Source of the DNA: CAZTGB01 sp964612965 | GTDB taxonomy: Bacteria > Patescibacteriota > Microgenomatia > UBA8517 | Direction: 5' to 3' | NCBI GenBank assembly: GCA_964612965.1 | Contig: CAZTGB010000002.1 | Span: 1 to 64,000, forward strand | Length of the DNA stretch: 64,000 nucleotides | Shown: piece after piece, positions 43,201 to 51,326 of the stretch | Layout of the letters: each line of letters starts with the position of its first letter | Position numbering within the stretch: the first letter of the stretch is position 1 | Notes under the pieces: generated by a model | Told to the model about the DNA's origin: nothing | Database searches by the model: none | The model's input: only the letters and a program-made list of their open reading frames with translations | Made by a program: the position numbers and the translations under genes

Positions 43201-43656
43201 AAGTATTCTTCCACTTGAAGCATCAAGCTCACCTGAAAAATAAACTCCTGGGGATCTGACTATTTGATTTATAACAGCGCGCTCAATTCCGTTAATAATA
43301 AAAGTGCCAATATTGGTCATTTGGGGGATATCGCCCAAAAATACATCCTGTGTAACTTCTTTACCTGATTTTTTATTTACGAGTGTTGCGATTATTTTTA
43401 AAGGAGAGGAGAAGGTTAAGCCTTTGTTTTGCGCCAACTTTGGAGAAATTGTAGGGGTAAGGAGAGTATGATCACCTAAAATTAATTGCCAATTCTTACC
43501 CGTAAAATCATCAATCGGAGAAATGCTAACTAGTTCTTCGCGAATTCCTTCACCTAAAAACCATTGCCAACTTTGCTTTTGTACTTCTGACAGATTAATC
43601 TCAGGAAGATTTTTTTCCTCTTTTCCGAAATTTCTGCGGTTGGTTTTTGATGTCAT
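40276..43656 (-). CDS. rpoB: RNA polymerase beta subunit
   Basis: Catalytic RNA polymerase subunit. The rifampicin-pocket region ([19 protein letters not shown]) has LDDTNPLSE where most bacteria have MDQTNPLSE, and then [25 protein letters not shown] and [23 protein letters not shown] are intact. 1126 residues, shorter than the E. coli subunit because the lineage-specific insertions are missing. No rplKAJL genes precede it; the promoter lies just upstream and mltG is the next gene. Confidence 0.98.
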   Translation of the reverse strand: [1126 protein letters not shown]

Positions 43657-43724
43657 TGGTTTTAAAAAACAGCAAAAGTCCCTACATGTAGATAAGGGAC
43701 GAACGTACCATCTGTGTACGCCTA
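43657..43724 (-). promoter_or_regulatory. rpoBC leader with two hairpins
   Basis: Predicted untranslated leader of about 68 nt. On the minus strand GCGTAC-7 nt-GTACGT (43703-43721) is followed by the hairpin GTCCCT-11 nt-AGGGAC (43678-43700) and then TTTTGCTGTTTTTT before the rpoB ATG. The second hairpin plus T-rich run looks like an attenuator. Confidence 0.6.
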
Positions 43725-43730
43725 AAGTGG

Positions 43731-43758
43731 ATTATACGAAACAATTTTATCTTGTCAA
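43731..43758 (-). promoter_or_regulatory. rpoBC promoter (TTGACA-16-TATAAT)
   Basis: -35 TTGACA at 43753-43758 and -10 TATAAT at 43731-43736 on the minus strand with a 16-bp spacer. It partly overlaps the 3' end of mltG. Confidence 0.85.
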
Positions 43759-44682
43759 GTACCGTCTTATATTCTCATTATGCTCAGACAAAGTTTTTGC
43801 ATAGTAAATCTGACCCGTGTCGTCATGTATATAGTACCAATAGTCTGAATCTTCAGGGTTTGCGGAAGCCTCAAGTGATGTTATTCCAACATTAGCAATT
43901 GGAGTTGGAGGAAGTCCAGAAAATTTATATGAGTTAAAGGCTGAATTGGTAGCAAGATCATCTTTAGTTAAAATTGGCCACCAATTATCTTTGTTTCCAA
44001 CTGCGTACTGGACCGAGGCATCAATTTGAAGTGGCCAACCCGCATTAAGTCTATTTAATATTATTCCAGCAACAATCGGGCGTTCACCTTTGGTTTTAGT
44101 TTCACGCTCTATAAGTGAGGCGAGTATCACTTGATCGCGAGTTAAATTAAGATCTGACGTTTTACTTTCAAAGGTTCTAACCATCTTACCTACAACCGCC
44201 GAAGCACTTGCGGTTTTAGGAAAAAGATAAGTATCCGGAAAAAGATAACCTTCCGTTCCCACCGACGAACTTAAAAACTCTTTGATAAAAGTGTCATCTT
44301 TTCCTAGTGAGTCAGAAAATCTTTGAGCAATTTCTTCTCGCCTTAATCCTTCCGGAATTGTAACCCAAATTTCGGCAGGACCTTTGCCAAGTTGATCAAC
44401 TAACTGAAAGAGGTTGTAACTTGAAGTCAATCTATACTCTCCAGCCTGAATTTTTCCAGCCTTTCCTGTAAACTGTACATAAATTTTAAAAGCCAATGGA
44501 CTTTTAATTAGCCCCTCTTTATTCAATTTATTTGCAACAACCGAGGCTCCACTTCCTTTAACAATTAAAAAGTCCTTGAAATTTTTATCCTGCGAAACAG
44601 ATTGTGAACTAATATAAAACCAATAAAGCCCCAAAGAAAAAAAGATAATTGCCAAAACAGGTAGGGCTAATAATTTCTTCAT
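43747..44682 (-). CDS. mltG: endolytic murein transglycosylase MltG (YceG-like)
   Basis: Cleaves nascent peptidoglycan strands and helps set their length. An N-terminal membrane helix (LLALPVLAIIFFSLGLYWFYI, about 3-23) is followed by a LysM-like segment and the YceG domain. The catalytic Glu is in LASLIERETK (about 187-196), followed by NRLNAGWPLQIDASVQYAVG. 311 residues, close to the family. The protein would act on the outer face of the membrane. Confidence 0.95.
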   Translation of the reverse strand: MKKLLALPVLAIIFFSLGLYWFYISSQSVSQDKNFKDFLIVKGSGASVVANKLNKEGLIKSPLAFKIYVQFTGKAGKIQAGEYRLTSSYNLFQLVDQLGKGPAEIWVTIPEGLRREEIAQRFSDSLGKDDTFIKEFLSSSVGTEGYLFPDTYLFPKTASASAVVGKMVRTFESKTSDLNLTRDQVILASLIERETKTKGERPIVAGIILNRLNAGWPLQIDASVQYAVGNKDNWWPILTKDDLATNSAFNSYKFSGLPPTPIANVGITSLEASANPEDSDYWYYIHDDTGQIYYAKTLSEHNENIRRYLTR

Positions 44683-44690
44683 TATTGAAG

Positions 44691-44888
44691 TTAAACTTCC
44701 TCCAAAAGTGCACGTCTATATATTTTACTCTTTAAGTCGTGAATATAAATTCTTCCACATTTACAAGTTACTTGTTCACCCTTTGCATGCTTCTTAACTT
44801 TTCCTTTTGAAAGAGGCATTCCACATCCCACACATTTTCCTTGAGAAAGTAACCAGGCTTGGATAGGCGCTATTACATTTCTAAACAT
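44691..44888 (-). CDS. zinc-ribbon protein, unknown
   Basis: A 65-residue protein with CVGCG (about 19-23) and CKCG (about 42-45), two Cys pairs that should bind one zinc. The rest is basic (PLSKGKVKKHAKGEQ), which suggests nucleic-acid contact. I cannot name the family. TGA-TATAAT lies 8 nt before the ATG, predicting an almost leaderless message. Confidence 0.75.
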   Translation of the reverse strand: MFRNVIAPIQAWLLSQGKCVGCGMPLSKGKVKKHAKGEQVTCKCGRIYIHDLKSKIYRRALLEEV

Positions 44889-44896
44889 ATAGGTAA

Positions 44897-44905
44897 ATTA
44901 TATCA
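44897..44905 (-). promoter_or_regulatory. promoter of zinc-ribbon/mltG unit (extended -10)
   Basis: TGA-TATAAT, hexamer at 44897-44902 on the minus strand, 8 nt before the ATG at 44888. It predicts a leader of 1-2 nt. Confidence 0.55.
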
Positions 44906-44926
44906 TGCAATCACTTAAGTCAACCT

Positions 44927-45313
44927 TTAAGAATCTAAATAATTTTGAAGCATTATTGTAGCTGCATAAGCGTCTTCCATTTTCCGTCTTTTTTTTCTCC
45001 CAACTCCACCCAGGATTGATCTTTTTTGTGCCTCATATGTAGAAAGTGTTTCATCAAAAGTTTCTGCATTAATTAGTTTTGCAAATGCTCTTGACTCCCC
45101 CCCCATTGTCCCCTCCGAAACTCCAACAACAACCTTTTTAATTTCCCCTTTCTCTATCTCTTCTTTGATTTTTTTTAGCACTTCCTCGAGAGTATTAAAG
45201 CGAACAACCCTTAAAGGGTATGCAAGAGGACCTTCTGCGATTGCCAACCCAATTTTACTTCTTCCGTAATCTATTCCTAAGATTTTTTTAAAATCTGTTA
45301 CTCGTTTTTTCAT
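44927..45313 (-). CDS. ruvX: RuvX/YqgF family nuclease
   Basis: Putative Holliday-junction resolvase-like nuclease, also implicated in 16S rRNA 5'-end maturation. The RNase H-like fold has the first acidic residue in ILGIDYGRSKIGLA, then VVVGVSEG and ETFDETLSTYEA, and the last in MEDAYAATIMLQNYL. 128 residues. It starts 2 bp after the sortase stop. Confidence 0.93.
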   Translation of the reverse strand: MKKRVTDFKKILGIDYGRSKIGLAIAEGPLAYPLRVVRFNTLEEVLKKIKEEIEKGEIKKVVVGVSEGTMGGESRAFAKLINAETFDETLSTYEAQKRSILGGVGRKKRRKMEDAYAATIMLQNYLDS

Positions 45314-45315
45314 TG

Positions 45316-46002
45316 TTAATAATCTAACTCTTCAGGGGGGACAATACGTGCCCTAACTATTAATCTTTTTGGTTTTCTAGGATCTCCTGGGGGAACGCAT
45401 GTCACAAGCGTTAAAAATGAGTCGGTTGTATCTTGATCTAAAACCTGAATATCAGTAGGCAGAACTTCAAACATTGTCTCAACCCTGTATTTATATGAAA
45501 CACCATCGTAACTTACATCGATCTCATCTCCTTTTTTAAGAGTAGGGAGAAGTGAAAAGATCGAGATATAGTTTTTTGGATCATAGAAAATAGGTAAAAT
45601 TGAATGGCCAAAAAGAGCAGAATTTCCACGTTTTCCAGGAAGGGCCGTCCCTGGATACTGAATTATATGACTACTCAAATCTTCCCCACCAATGGCAACT
45701 GTTGCATTTTCAATTTTAAGTTTTGGAATACTTATCGTGTAATACTCAACATTTTCTGAAACAAATTCATCTTTTTTTGCTCCCCCAACAAACCAATTAC
45801 TGGCCTGGGTATAATCAACCTCGCTAACATTGGGTTCTAATTTTTCTTTTACTTCCTTTACAGGTGATATCAAATTTGATGCATATTTAGCAGAATAAGT
45901 GCTGTTGTATGAAACAATTGGATATACTACCCCAATCAGAATAATTATTCCTGATATTCCTGATACAAGTGCAGCTAATCGTAGGATTGTTTTGTGAGTC
46001 AT
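45316..46002 (-). CDS. sortase family transpeptidase
   Basis: Covalently attaches surface proteins to the cell envelope. An N-terminal membrane helix (about 10-30) is followed by the sortase domain with the catalytic His in ALFGHSI, Cys in LTLVTCVPPG and Arg in KRLIVRARIV. 228 residues. No LPxTG substrate protein is seen in this window. It could be class D/E-like; subclass is not certain. Confidence 0.9.
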   Translation of the reverse strand: MTHKTILRLAALVSGISGIIILIGVVYPIVSYNSTYSAKYASNLISPVKEVKEKLEPNVSEVDYTQASNWFVGGAKKDEFVSENVEYYTISIPKLKIENATVAIGGEDLSSHIIQYPGTALPGKRGNSALFGHSILPIFYDPKNYISIFSLLPTLKKGDEIDVSYDGVSYKYRVETMFEVLPTDIQVLDQDTTDSFLTLVTCVPPGDPRKPKRLIVRARIVPPEELDY

Positions 46003-46061
46003 AGTTTCTACATTCTAGCGAATAATAGAGGAATAATGTAGCCACAGAAAGCTTTACAGAG

Positions 46062-46754
46062 TCACCATTTGATTTCCTTCTTATCTTCAAAAAACTTTCC
46101 TGTCGGAACTTTACTTTCTGTTGCTAGCCAAATAACGGTTTCAACTCCTTTCTTAATTGATCTCGGGGCAAGTTTGCCGCCCATGTCCGTCCGTACCCAG
46201 CCCGGGGAAATTGCATTAACCATAATATTTTTTAGACTTAATGCAAGTTTTATTGTTAAAGCATTCAAAGTAGCTTTAGATATTCCATATGAAGGATCTC
46301 GCCAAGGGTTTGAAATGGAGAATCTACCAGTCATTTGCCCTGCTCTGCTTGATATATTAATTATTCTCCCACCATCCCTGATAATAGGTGCCAATGTTCT
46401 TGAAAGTTCAAGAGGTCCATAAAAATTTGTATCCATCGTTTCCTTAATCGTTGCCGAAGATACTTTCATTATATCTCTGCTTTCATCTATATCCACTCCA
46501 GCATTATTAATTAAAACGTCAATCTTTTTGTATTTCTTCTTCAAAAAGGCTAATAAGCCCTGTATTTCTTTTGTGTTTGTGACGTCTAACTTAAAAAAAT
46601 GTATATTTTGTTTGTTAAGTTTTTTTGTAGCTTCTTTACCTTTTCTGGACCCTCTTGCAGTCAAAATCACTTCAAACCCCTTCTCAGCAAGTTGTTTACA
46701 TATTTCAAAACCCATTCCGCGATTTCCACCTGTAACTACAGTGATTTTTTTCAT
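46062..46754 (-). CDS. short-chain dehydrogenase/reductase
   Basis: NAD(P)-dependent oxidoreductase with a Rossmann fold: the cofactor motif TGGNRGMGFE (about 7-16), NNAGV (about 87-91), the catalytic Ser in NISSRAG and Tyr-x3-Lys in YGISK. The Arg residues after the second strand (TARGSRKGKEA) suggest NADPH. 230 residues. Substrate unknown; the neighbours do not point to one pathway. Confidence 0.93.
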   Translation of the reverse strand: MKKITVVTGGNRGMGFEICKQLAEKGFEVILTARGSRKGKEATKKLNKQNIHFFKLDVTNTKEIQGLLAFLKKKYKKIDVLINNAGVDIDESRDIMKVSSATIKETMDTNFYGPLELSRTLAPIIRDGGRIINISSRAGQMTGRFSISNPWRDPSYGISKATLNALTIKLALSLKNIMVNAISPGWVRTDMGGKLAPRSIKKGVETVIWLATESKVPTGKFFEDKKEIKW

Positions 46755-46775
46755 AATAAATATTTCTACCAGAAG

Positions 46776-48953
46776 TTATCTTTCTGCAACGATTTCTATA
46801 CTAGTGTTTTTGGCAACCCGAGGCAATGTACCAAAAGGTCCTGGAAAGCGAGGTTTAAGTCTAATTTCTGCTCGAGTATAACCAGGAATTGTTGTTAAAT
46901 AACTCTCAACCACCTCAGTACTTCTACCTGATATCTTTTTAATTATTTCATCTTGCTTTACCTCAGGCAAAAAGTTTACCTCAACTGAAACATTAAAAAG
47001 AAACTTTCCATCTTCTTCTTGTTCAAAGTCAAATTTATAGGTTATTTGGGTATCCCTTAAAACAAATCCGGAAGGGACTGAATCTTTAAGTTCTTCTCGC
47101 ACTTTTTCAGCCAACTTTGCGCGGTCCGTAACAACCGCACGAGCTTCAATATCCATTGAAAGTTTAACGTTATCTGCTTCATCTCCAACTTTGTGGTTAA
47201 AGGTTTCGTCAGAGACTTCAGTCTCAACAAAATCATCAATCAAAATCTGATCAGCAGTTGCTTTTGAGAGTAGATCTTCTTTAGCATTTTCTAAAAGCTC
47301 AGTTGTCAAATCTTCTAGGAGTTTTTCTTGATCTTCTTTGGCTACAGCCGAAATATCCCGGCTGCTTCCCCCCGAAAAATCCGATGTCGAAGTTGCATCC
47401 ACCTCAGCCTTTGGATAATTACCGACCTTAAAAATTTCATCTTTAGCTAAATTATATTCAGCTCCAATGGCCTCAGCTGTAACACTAACGCTGGAAGTCC
47501 CCGGAGAAGATGGGGAAAGGGCCGCTGAAACTGACGCAGAACTATCTAAACTATATTGTAAATCGCCAGCAGAAAGAATTATCGTTCCTGCAGATAAATT
47601 AATATTTGATGCCGTCCCATTCCTTATTTGAACCGTTCCTTTCGCGCGTTCCCCAACCTGTTTTGTTCCTGAAGCGGCTTTAGTTTTTTCTCCAGATATT
47701 TGAGATGTAACCATCTCATTATCTTCAAAACCTATTTCAAATTCTTTTTCAAACTTTTTAGGAGACACATAAATTGAAATCGAAGCCTTCGGATAAAACC
47801 ACCAAAAAGATAGTAATCCAATCAAAACCACCCCCAAAATAATAGATAAAGTAATCAGTTTCTTTTTTCCCACTGGATTCTGTGTTGATCTTGTTGAGGT
47901 AAACTTTTCATAAAAACTATGAAATAAATTTTTAGTCTTTTCCAAATATTGATTAGGGTTAAACTTATTTGTTAGATTTAATTTTTCTTGAACATTAAAG
48001 ATAGGTGTGGGATTAGCAGGAATATCCCTTCCAATCCCAACAACAGTAGAAGTTTCTGCCCTTGAAGTACTTTCATTAACATCTTCTCCAACCACAAACC
48101 CTAACTCCTGAGCTTGCGACATCTCTGTTGCAGGTCCAATATTTTCTTCAAACGTTTCTTGTTTCAGTGGACTTTCTTCAGTTTTAGTTTCAATTTTAGA
48201 CACATTAGCAATTTCGGAAGCGCCAGCCAGTGAAGTTGCCAAGATCTTTCTTTCTGCGCTTAGCGTCTCAACTTTAGGTGTATGTAGAAATTTTATTTTT
48301 TCATTTTCCTCCCAAACTACACTGCTTAAAGTATCACGAGCTTCCATAATCTCACCTTCTTTACCATCAAAAACTATAATGCGAGAAGGGAGGGGAGATG
48401 CTTCTTTGAAACGTGATAGCCCCTCTATCACATCATCGATAAGTGAGACACTTCTTGCAACCTGCGCACTACCTATTAAATTTCCAAGCTTAAAAACAGA
48501 AATTTCCAAGTTTTCTTTCCCCAGTCCCAAGATTACGGCATTAACAGGTGTTCCTTCTTCCGATTTAAAAAGGTGGGCAAAGGCTTCAGAAAGAATAACA
48601 AACCCCGTGGGGGTTAAGGAAAGTTCCGCACAAATCCTTTTGATTTTCCCTAAATATTCCTCTTTTATTTCCCCTTCACTAATCCATGAAGACGGGACTC
48701 CAAAGACAGTTTTGGTAGGTTCCGGAAAATCCTCTGGAAGTTTTTGAATACAAGAAGAAAGGGCAGCATCAGTAGAGCCCAAGAGATCTTCCTCTTCTTC
48801 CCAGGGGGTGGGGGGAGAACTTGCTATTACCTCTGCTACCCCGTCCACTTTGATATACCAAATTCCGGCCTGTACAAAGGCTTCCTCCAAAACTAATGAC
48901 CAAAAAAGCTCTGGTGGGTTTTCTTTTTGAGCAAAAAAATTTTTTATGTTCAT
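46776..48953 (-). CDS. ASKHA (PilM-like) - transmembrane - baseplate-J-like fusion protein
   Basis: A 725-residue membrane-spanning protein. The cytoplasmic half (about 10-250) resembles the PilM/FtsA ASKHA fold (NAVILGLGKENLEISVF, SLIDDVIEGLSRF, PSRIIVFDG). A low-complexity linker (250-360) leads to one membrane helix at about 366-387. The outer half (about 390-725) has a baseplate-J-like region (RAKGTVQIRNGTASNINLSAGTIIL...) often annotated in CPR genomes. It may link a cytosolic ATPase-fold platform to an outside structure such as a pilus or surface layer. The fusion partner assignment is inference. Confidence 0.7.
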   Translation of the reverse strand: MNIKNFFAQKENPPELFWSLVLEEAFVQAGIWYIKVDGVAEVIASSPPTPWEEEEDLLGSTDAALSSCIQKLPEDFPEPTKTVFGVPSSWISEGEIKEEYLGKIKRICAELSLTPTGFVILSEAFAHLFKSEEGTPVNAVILGLGKENLEISVFKLGNLIGSAQVARSVSLIDDVIEGLSRFKEASPLPSRIIVFDGKEGEIMEARDTLSSVVWEENEKIKFLHTPKVETLSAERKILATSLAGASEIANVSKIETKTEESPLKQETFEENIGPATEMSQAQELGFVVGEDVNESTSRAETSTVVGIGRDIPANPTPIFNVQEKLNLTNKFNPNQYLEKTKNLFHSFYEKFTSTRSTQNPVGKKKLITLSIILGVVLIGLLSFWWFYPKASISIYVSPKKFEKEFEIGFEDNEMVTSQISGEKTKAASGTKQVGERAKGTVQIRNGTASNINLSAGTIILSAGDLQYSLDSSASVSAALSPSSPGTSSVSVTAEAIGAEYNLAKDEIFKVGNYPKAEVDATSTSDFSGGSSRDISAVAKEDQEKLLEDLTTELLENAKEDLLSKATADQILIDDFVETEVSDETFNHKVGDEADNVKLSMDIEARAVVTDRAKLAEKVREELKDSVPSGFVLRDTQITYKFDFEQEEDGKFLFNVSVEVNFLPEVKQDEIIKKISGRSTEVVESYLTTIPGYTRAEIRLKPRFPGPFGTLPRVAKNTSIEIVAER

Positions 48954-48973
48954 AACTCAATCTTCGCTTATGT

Positions 48974-50770
48974 TCATTCTATGGCAGCATAAATTCTAAT
49001 TATTCCTGATCCAATTTTCTCTTGTTTAATTATTTTAACATGCCCAATCTCAGAGGTGGAGGTGACATGTGGTCCACCACAAACTTCTTTTGAAAAATCC
49101 CCTACAGAATACACTTTTACAACATCCCCATATTTCTCACCAAAGAAGTGAAGTGCCCCTATCTTTATCGCTTCCGAAAGACTCATTTCTTTAAATGAAA
49201 CAGGAAGGTTTTCCTTAATCTTCTGATTAATCAATTCCTCAATTTGGACAATTTGCACATCTGTTAATTTTTGGCTATGCGAAAAATCAAACCTTAGTCT
49301 TTCTGAGGTAATATGACTTCCTTTTTGAGACACATGCTCCCCAAGAACCCCCCTAAGTGATGCATGAAGTAGATGAGTGGTAGTATGAAGTTTTGTAATT
49401 GTTTCATCAGATTTATTCTCAAGTCCTCCCTTAAAAATCCCCGCAGAAGTAGTTCTTGAATTTTCCTTGTGTTTTTCAAATTCTTTTTTAAACTCCAAAA
49501 CTTCATCATCGCTAAAACCAATTTTATTTTGATTAAGAATTTCAAGTGTTAATTCCAAGGGAAATCCTTCTGTTTGATACAAATCAAAAGCAACTTTTCC
49601 ATCGATCTTAACCCCTTTTGAAACTATCTCAGTTAGTTTCTTCAGTCCCCGCTTTAATGCATCAGAAAATCTCGATCCCTCCTCGGATAGCCCTTCTTCA
49701 ACTGCTTTCCAATTCTTTTCAATAATTAGATAGTGATTTTTAAGGTCTTCCGCAATATGACTTAGAGCAAGTCCTGAAATTCCAACACCTAGTAGGTGGA
49801 GATGGAACACGGCTCGTCTAACAAGCCTTCTTAAGATATACCCCTGAAGCTTATTTGAAGGAATCACCCCCTCGGCAAGTAAATTAGCAGAAGCCCTTAA
49901 GTGATCAGCAATTATTCTAAAGCTTTTATTTTTTTCTTCATCTGCTCCGTAATCAATAGTAGTTTCCTTTTCGATATTAGAAATAATCCCTGAAAAGGTA
50001 TCTATTTTAAAAATATCGCTGTTGTTATTTAAAACTGCAACAATTCTTTCTAGCCCCCCTCCAAAATCAACATTTTTTTGAGGTAGTTCACTTAAAACTC
50101 CATCTCCTTCTTTCTTGTACTGCATAAAAACAGAGTTACCTATTTCCAAAAACTTTCCACAGTCACAGTTTGGATGACATTCCTGTCCAAATTTGGGGTC
50201 ATGAGAAATATCAAGCTCAAAGAATATTTCGCTATCAGGGCCTCCAATCTCACCTGTAGGCATTAAGTCCGGTGTCCCACTACGGCTCCACCAATTCTTT
50301 TTAACTCCATAAAAGAAAATATGGTTTTCAGCTACTCCCAAACTCTTCCAGATTTCAAAAGATTCTGTATCTTTTGGGACACTACCATCCCCCTCAAAAA
50401 CAGAAACATAAAGTTTTTCTTTGGAAATTCCAAGCTCCTTCGTAAAAAATTCCCAAATCCAAGTTAGTTGTTCTTTTTTAAAATAATCGCCCAAGCTCCA
50501 GTTACCTAACATTTCAAAAAATGTTGTATGGCGATTATCTCCCACCTCTTCCAAGTCTTGAAGACGAATCGAAGGTTGAGAATCTACCAATCTCACCCCC
50601 AAAGAATGTTTTTCGCCTTTCAAATATGAAATCATCTGCTGCATTCCAGAAGATGTAAATAGAGTTGTAGGATCATTTTCTAAAACCAGAGGAGAGGGGG
50701 CAATTTCCTTATGCCCTTTTCTCTTAAAAAATTTTATAAATTTTTCCCTGACTTCTTTTGAAGTTATCAT
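48974..50770 (-). CDS. alaS: alanyl-tRNA synthetase without C-terminal domain
   Basis: Charges tRNA-Ala. It has class II motifs (FTSSGMQQM, RLQDLEEVGDNRHTTFFEMLGNWSLGDYF), a tRNA-binding middle and an editing domain with zinc ligands HTTTH and CGGPH. It ends there, at about 598 residues against about 870: the C-Ala/DHHA1 end is absent, as often in CPR. I start it at the ATG at 50770 (MITSKEVREKF); the upstream frame is not AlaRS-like. TATACT lies 9 nt before this ATG. Confidence 0.96.
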   Translation of the reverse strand: MITSKEVREKFIKFFKRKGHKEIAPSPLVLENDPTTLFTSSGMQQMISYLKGEKHSLGVRLVDSQPSIRLQDLEEVGDNRHTTFFEMLGNWSLGDYFKKEQLTWIWEFFTKELGISKEKLYVSVFEGDGSVPKDTESFEIWKSLGVAENHIFFYGVKKNWWSRSGTPDLMPTGEIGGPDSEIFFELDISHDPKFGQECHPNCDCGKFLEIGNSVFMQYKKEGDGVLSELPQKNVDFGGGLERIVAVLNNNSDIFKIDTFSGIISNIEKETTIDYGADEEKNKSFRIIADHLRASANLLAEGVIPSNKLQGYILRRLVRRAVFHLHLLGVGISGLALSHIAEDLKNHYLIIEKNWKAVEEGLSEEGSRFSDALKRGLKKLTEIVSKGVKIDGKVAFDLYQTEGFPLELTLEILNQNKIGFSDDEVLEFKKEFEKHKENSRTTSAGIFKGGLENKSDETITKLHTTTHLLHASLRGVLGEHVSQKGSHITSERLRFDFSHSQKLTDVQIVQIEELINQKIKENLPVSFKEMSLSEAIKIGALHFFGEKYGDVVKVYSVGDFSKEVCGGPHVTSTSEIGHVKIIKQEKIGSGIIRIYAAIE

Positions 50771-50779
50771 TGTGGCTAA

Positions 50780-50785
50780 AGTATA
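50780..50785 (-). promoter_or_regulatory. alaS -10 box
   Basis: TATACT on the minus strand, 9 nt before the alaS ATG; predicted leader 2-3 nt. It supports the downstream start choice. Confidence 0.45.
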
Positions 50786-50814
50786 ACCTTCAATTAGATT
50801 ATTATCCAGAAGCC

Positions 50815-50823
50815 TGATAAAAT
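50815..50823 (+). promoter_or_regulatory. leaderless promoter of 50830 gene (extended -10)
   Basis: TGA-TAAAAT with hexamer at 50818-50823, 6 nt before the ATG at 50830, so the message should begin at the start codon. It is divergent from alaS. Confidence 0.5.
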
Positions 50824-50829
50824 CGCGCA

Positions 50830-51093
50830 ATGAGCAAAGAAAGGAGAATACAAGACGAAATAGAAACTAATGGACTCATACTTTTGGAGTACGGTATACC
50901 TCTTGAAACTATTCCATATAAAAAGATTTGGGAAAAGGTCGATGAGGATGGGTGGAATGAAAAAATATCTAAAGAAGCAGCCGATTTAGTTGAAAAAGAA
51001 AAGGGAAAGGGAAGATTTGGAGCCTTTGTAGTTAGGAGACGAATAAATCAATCAGGTGATGATAATGTTGAGGTTTGGAGTTGGGCTGATTAG
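50830..51093 (+). CDS. hypothetical protein
   Basis: A soluble 87-residue protein rich in Lys and Glu, mainly helical by eye (KERRIQDEIETNGLILLEYG, EKISKEAADLVEKEKGKG) with a C-terminal strand pair (FGAFVVRRRI, NVEVWSWAD). I do not recognise it. It is one of few plus-strand genes in this half. Its stop overlaps by 4 nt the stop of the convergent small membrane protein gene. Confidence 0.65.
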   Translation: MSKERRIQDEIETNGLILLEYGIPLETIPYKKIWEKVDEDGWNEKISKEAADLVEKEKGKGRFGAFVVRRRINQSGDDNVEVWSWAD

Positions 51094-51323
51094 CCCCCAT
51101 GGGTTTCCAACTTTTTGTTTTTTCTAAGTATCTCCATAACAGAGGTTAATTTTTCAGGACGAATCAGTCCCCCCCCAAGTATTGAATCTTCCAGGATACT
51201 ATTTAATCTCTTAATGGCCCGCCTTAAATCAATTATGATGAACATGACTTGAACCCCAACCACAACAAGAAGAAGTGTAAGTGAAACTACAACCACGATT
51301 AATAATGTCTGTACACTGTCCAT
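51090..51323 (-). CDS. small membrane protein with coiled-coil tail
   Basis: A 77-residue protein with an N-terminal membrane helix (about 6-30, LLIVVVVSLTLLLVVVGVQVMFII) and a basic helical cytosolic tail (DLRRAIKRLNSILEDS). It resembles DUF948-like small proteins in layout only. It starts 3 bp after the RodZ-like gene stop and is probably translated with it and ftsK, so a division or shape role is plausible but unproven. Confidence 0.7.
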   Translation of the reverse strand: MDSVQTLLIVVVVSLTLLLVVVGVQVMFIIIDLRRAIKRLNSILEDSILGGGLIRPEKLTSVMEILRKNKKLETHGG

Positions 51324-51326
51324 TTG

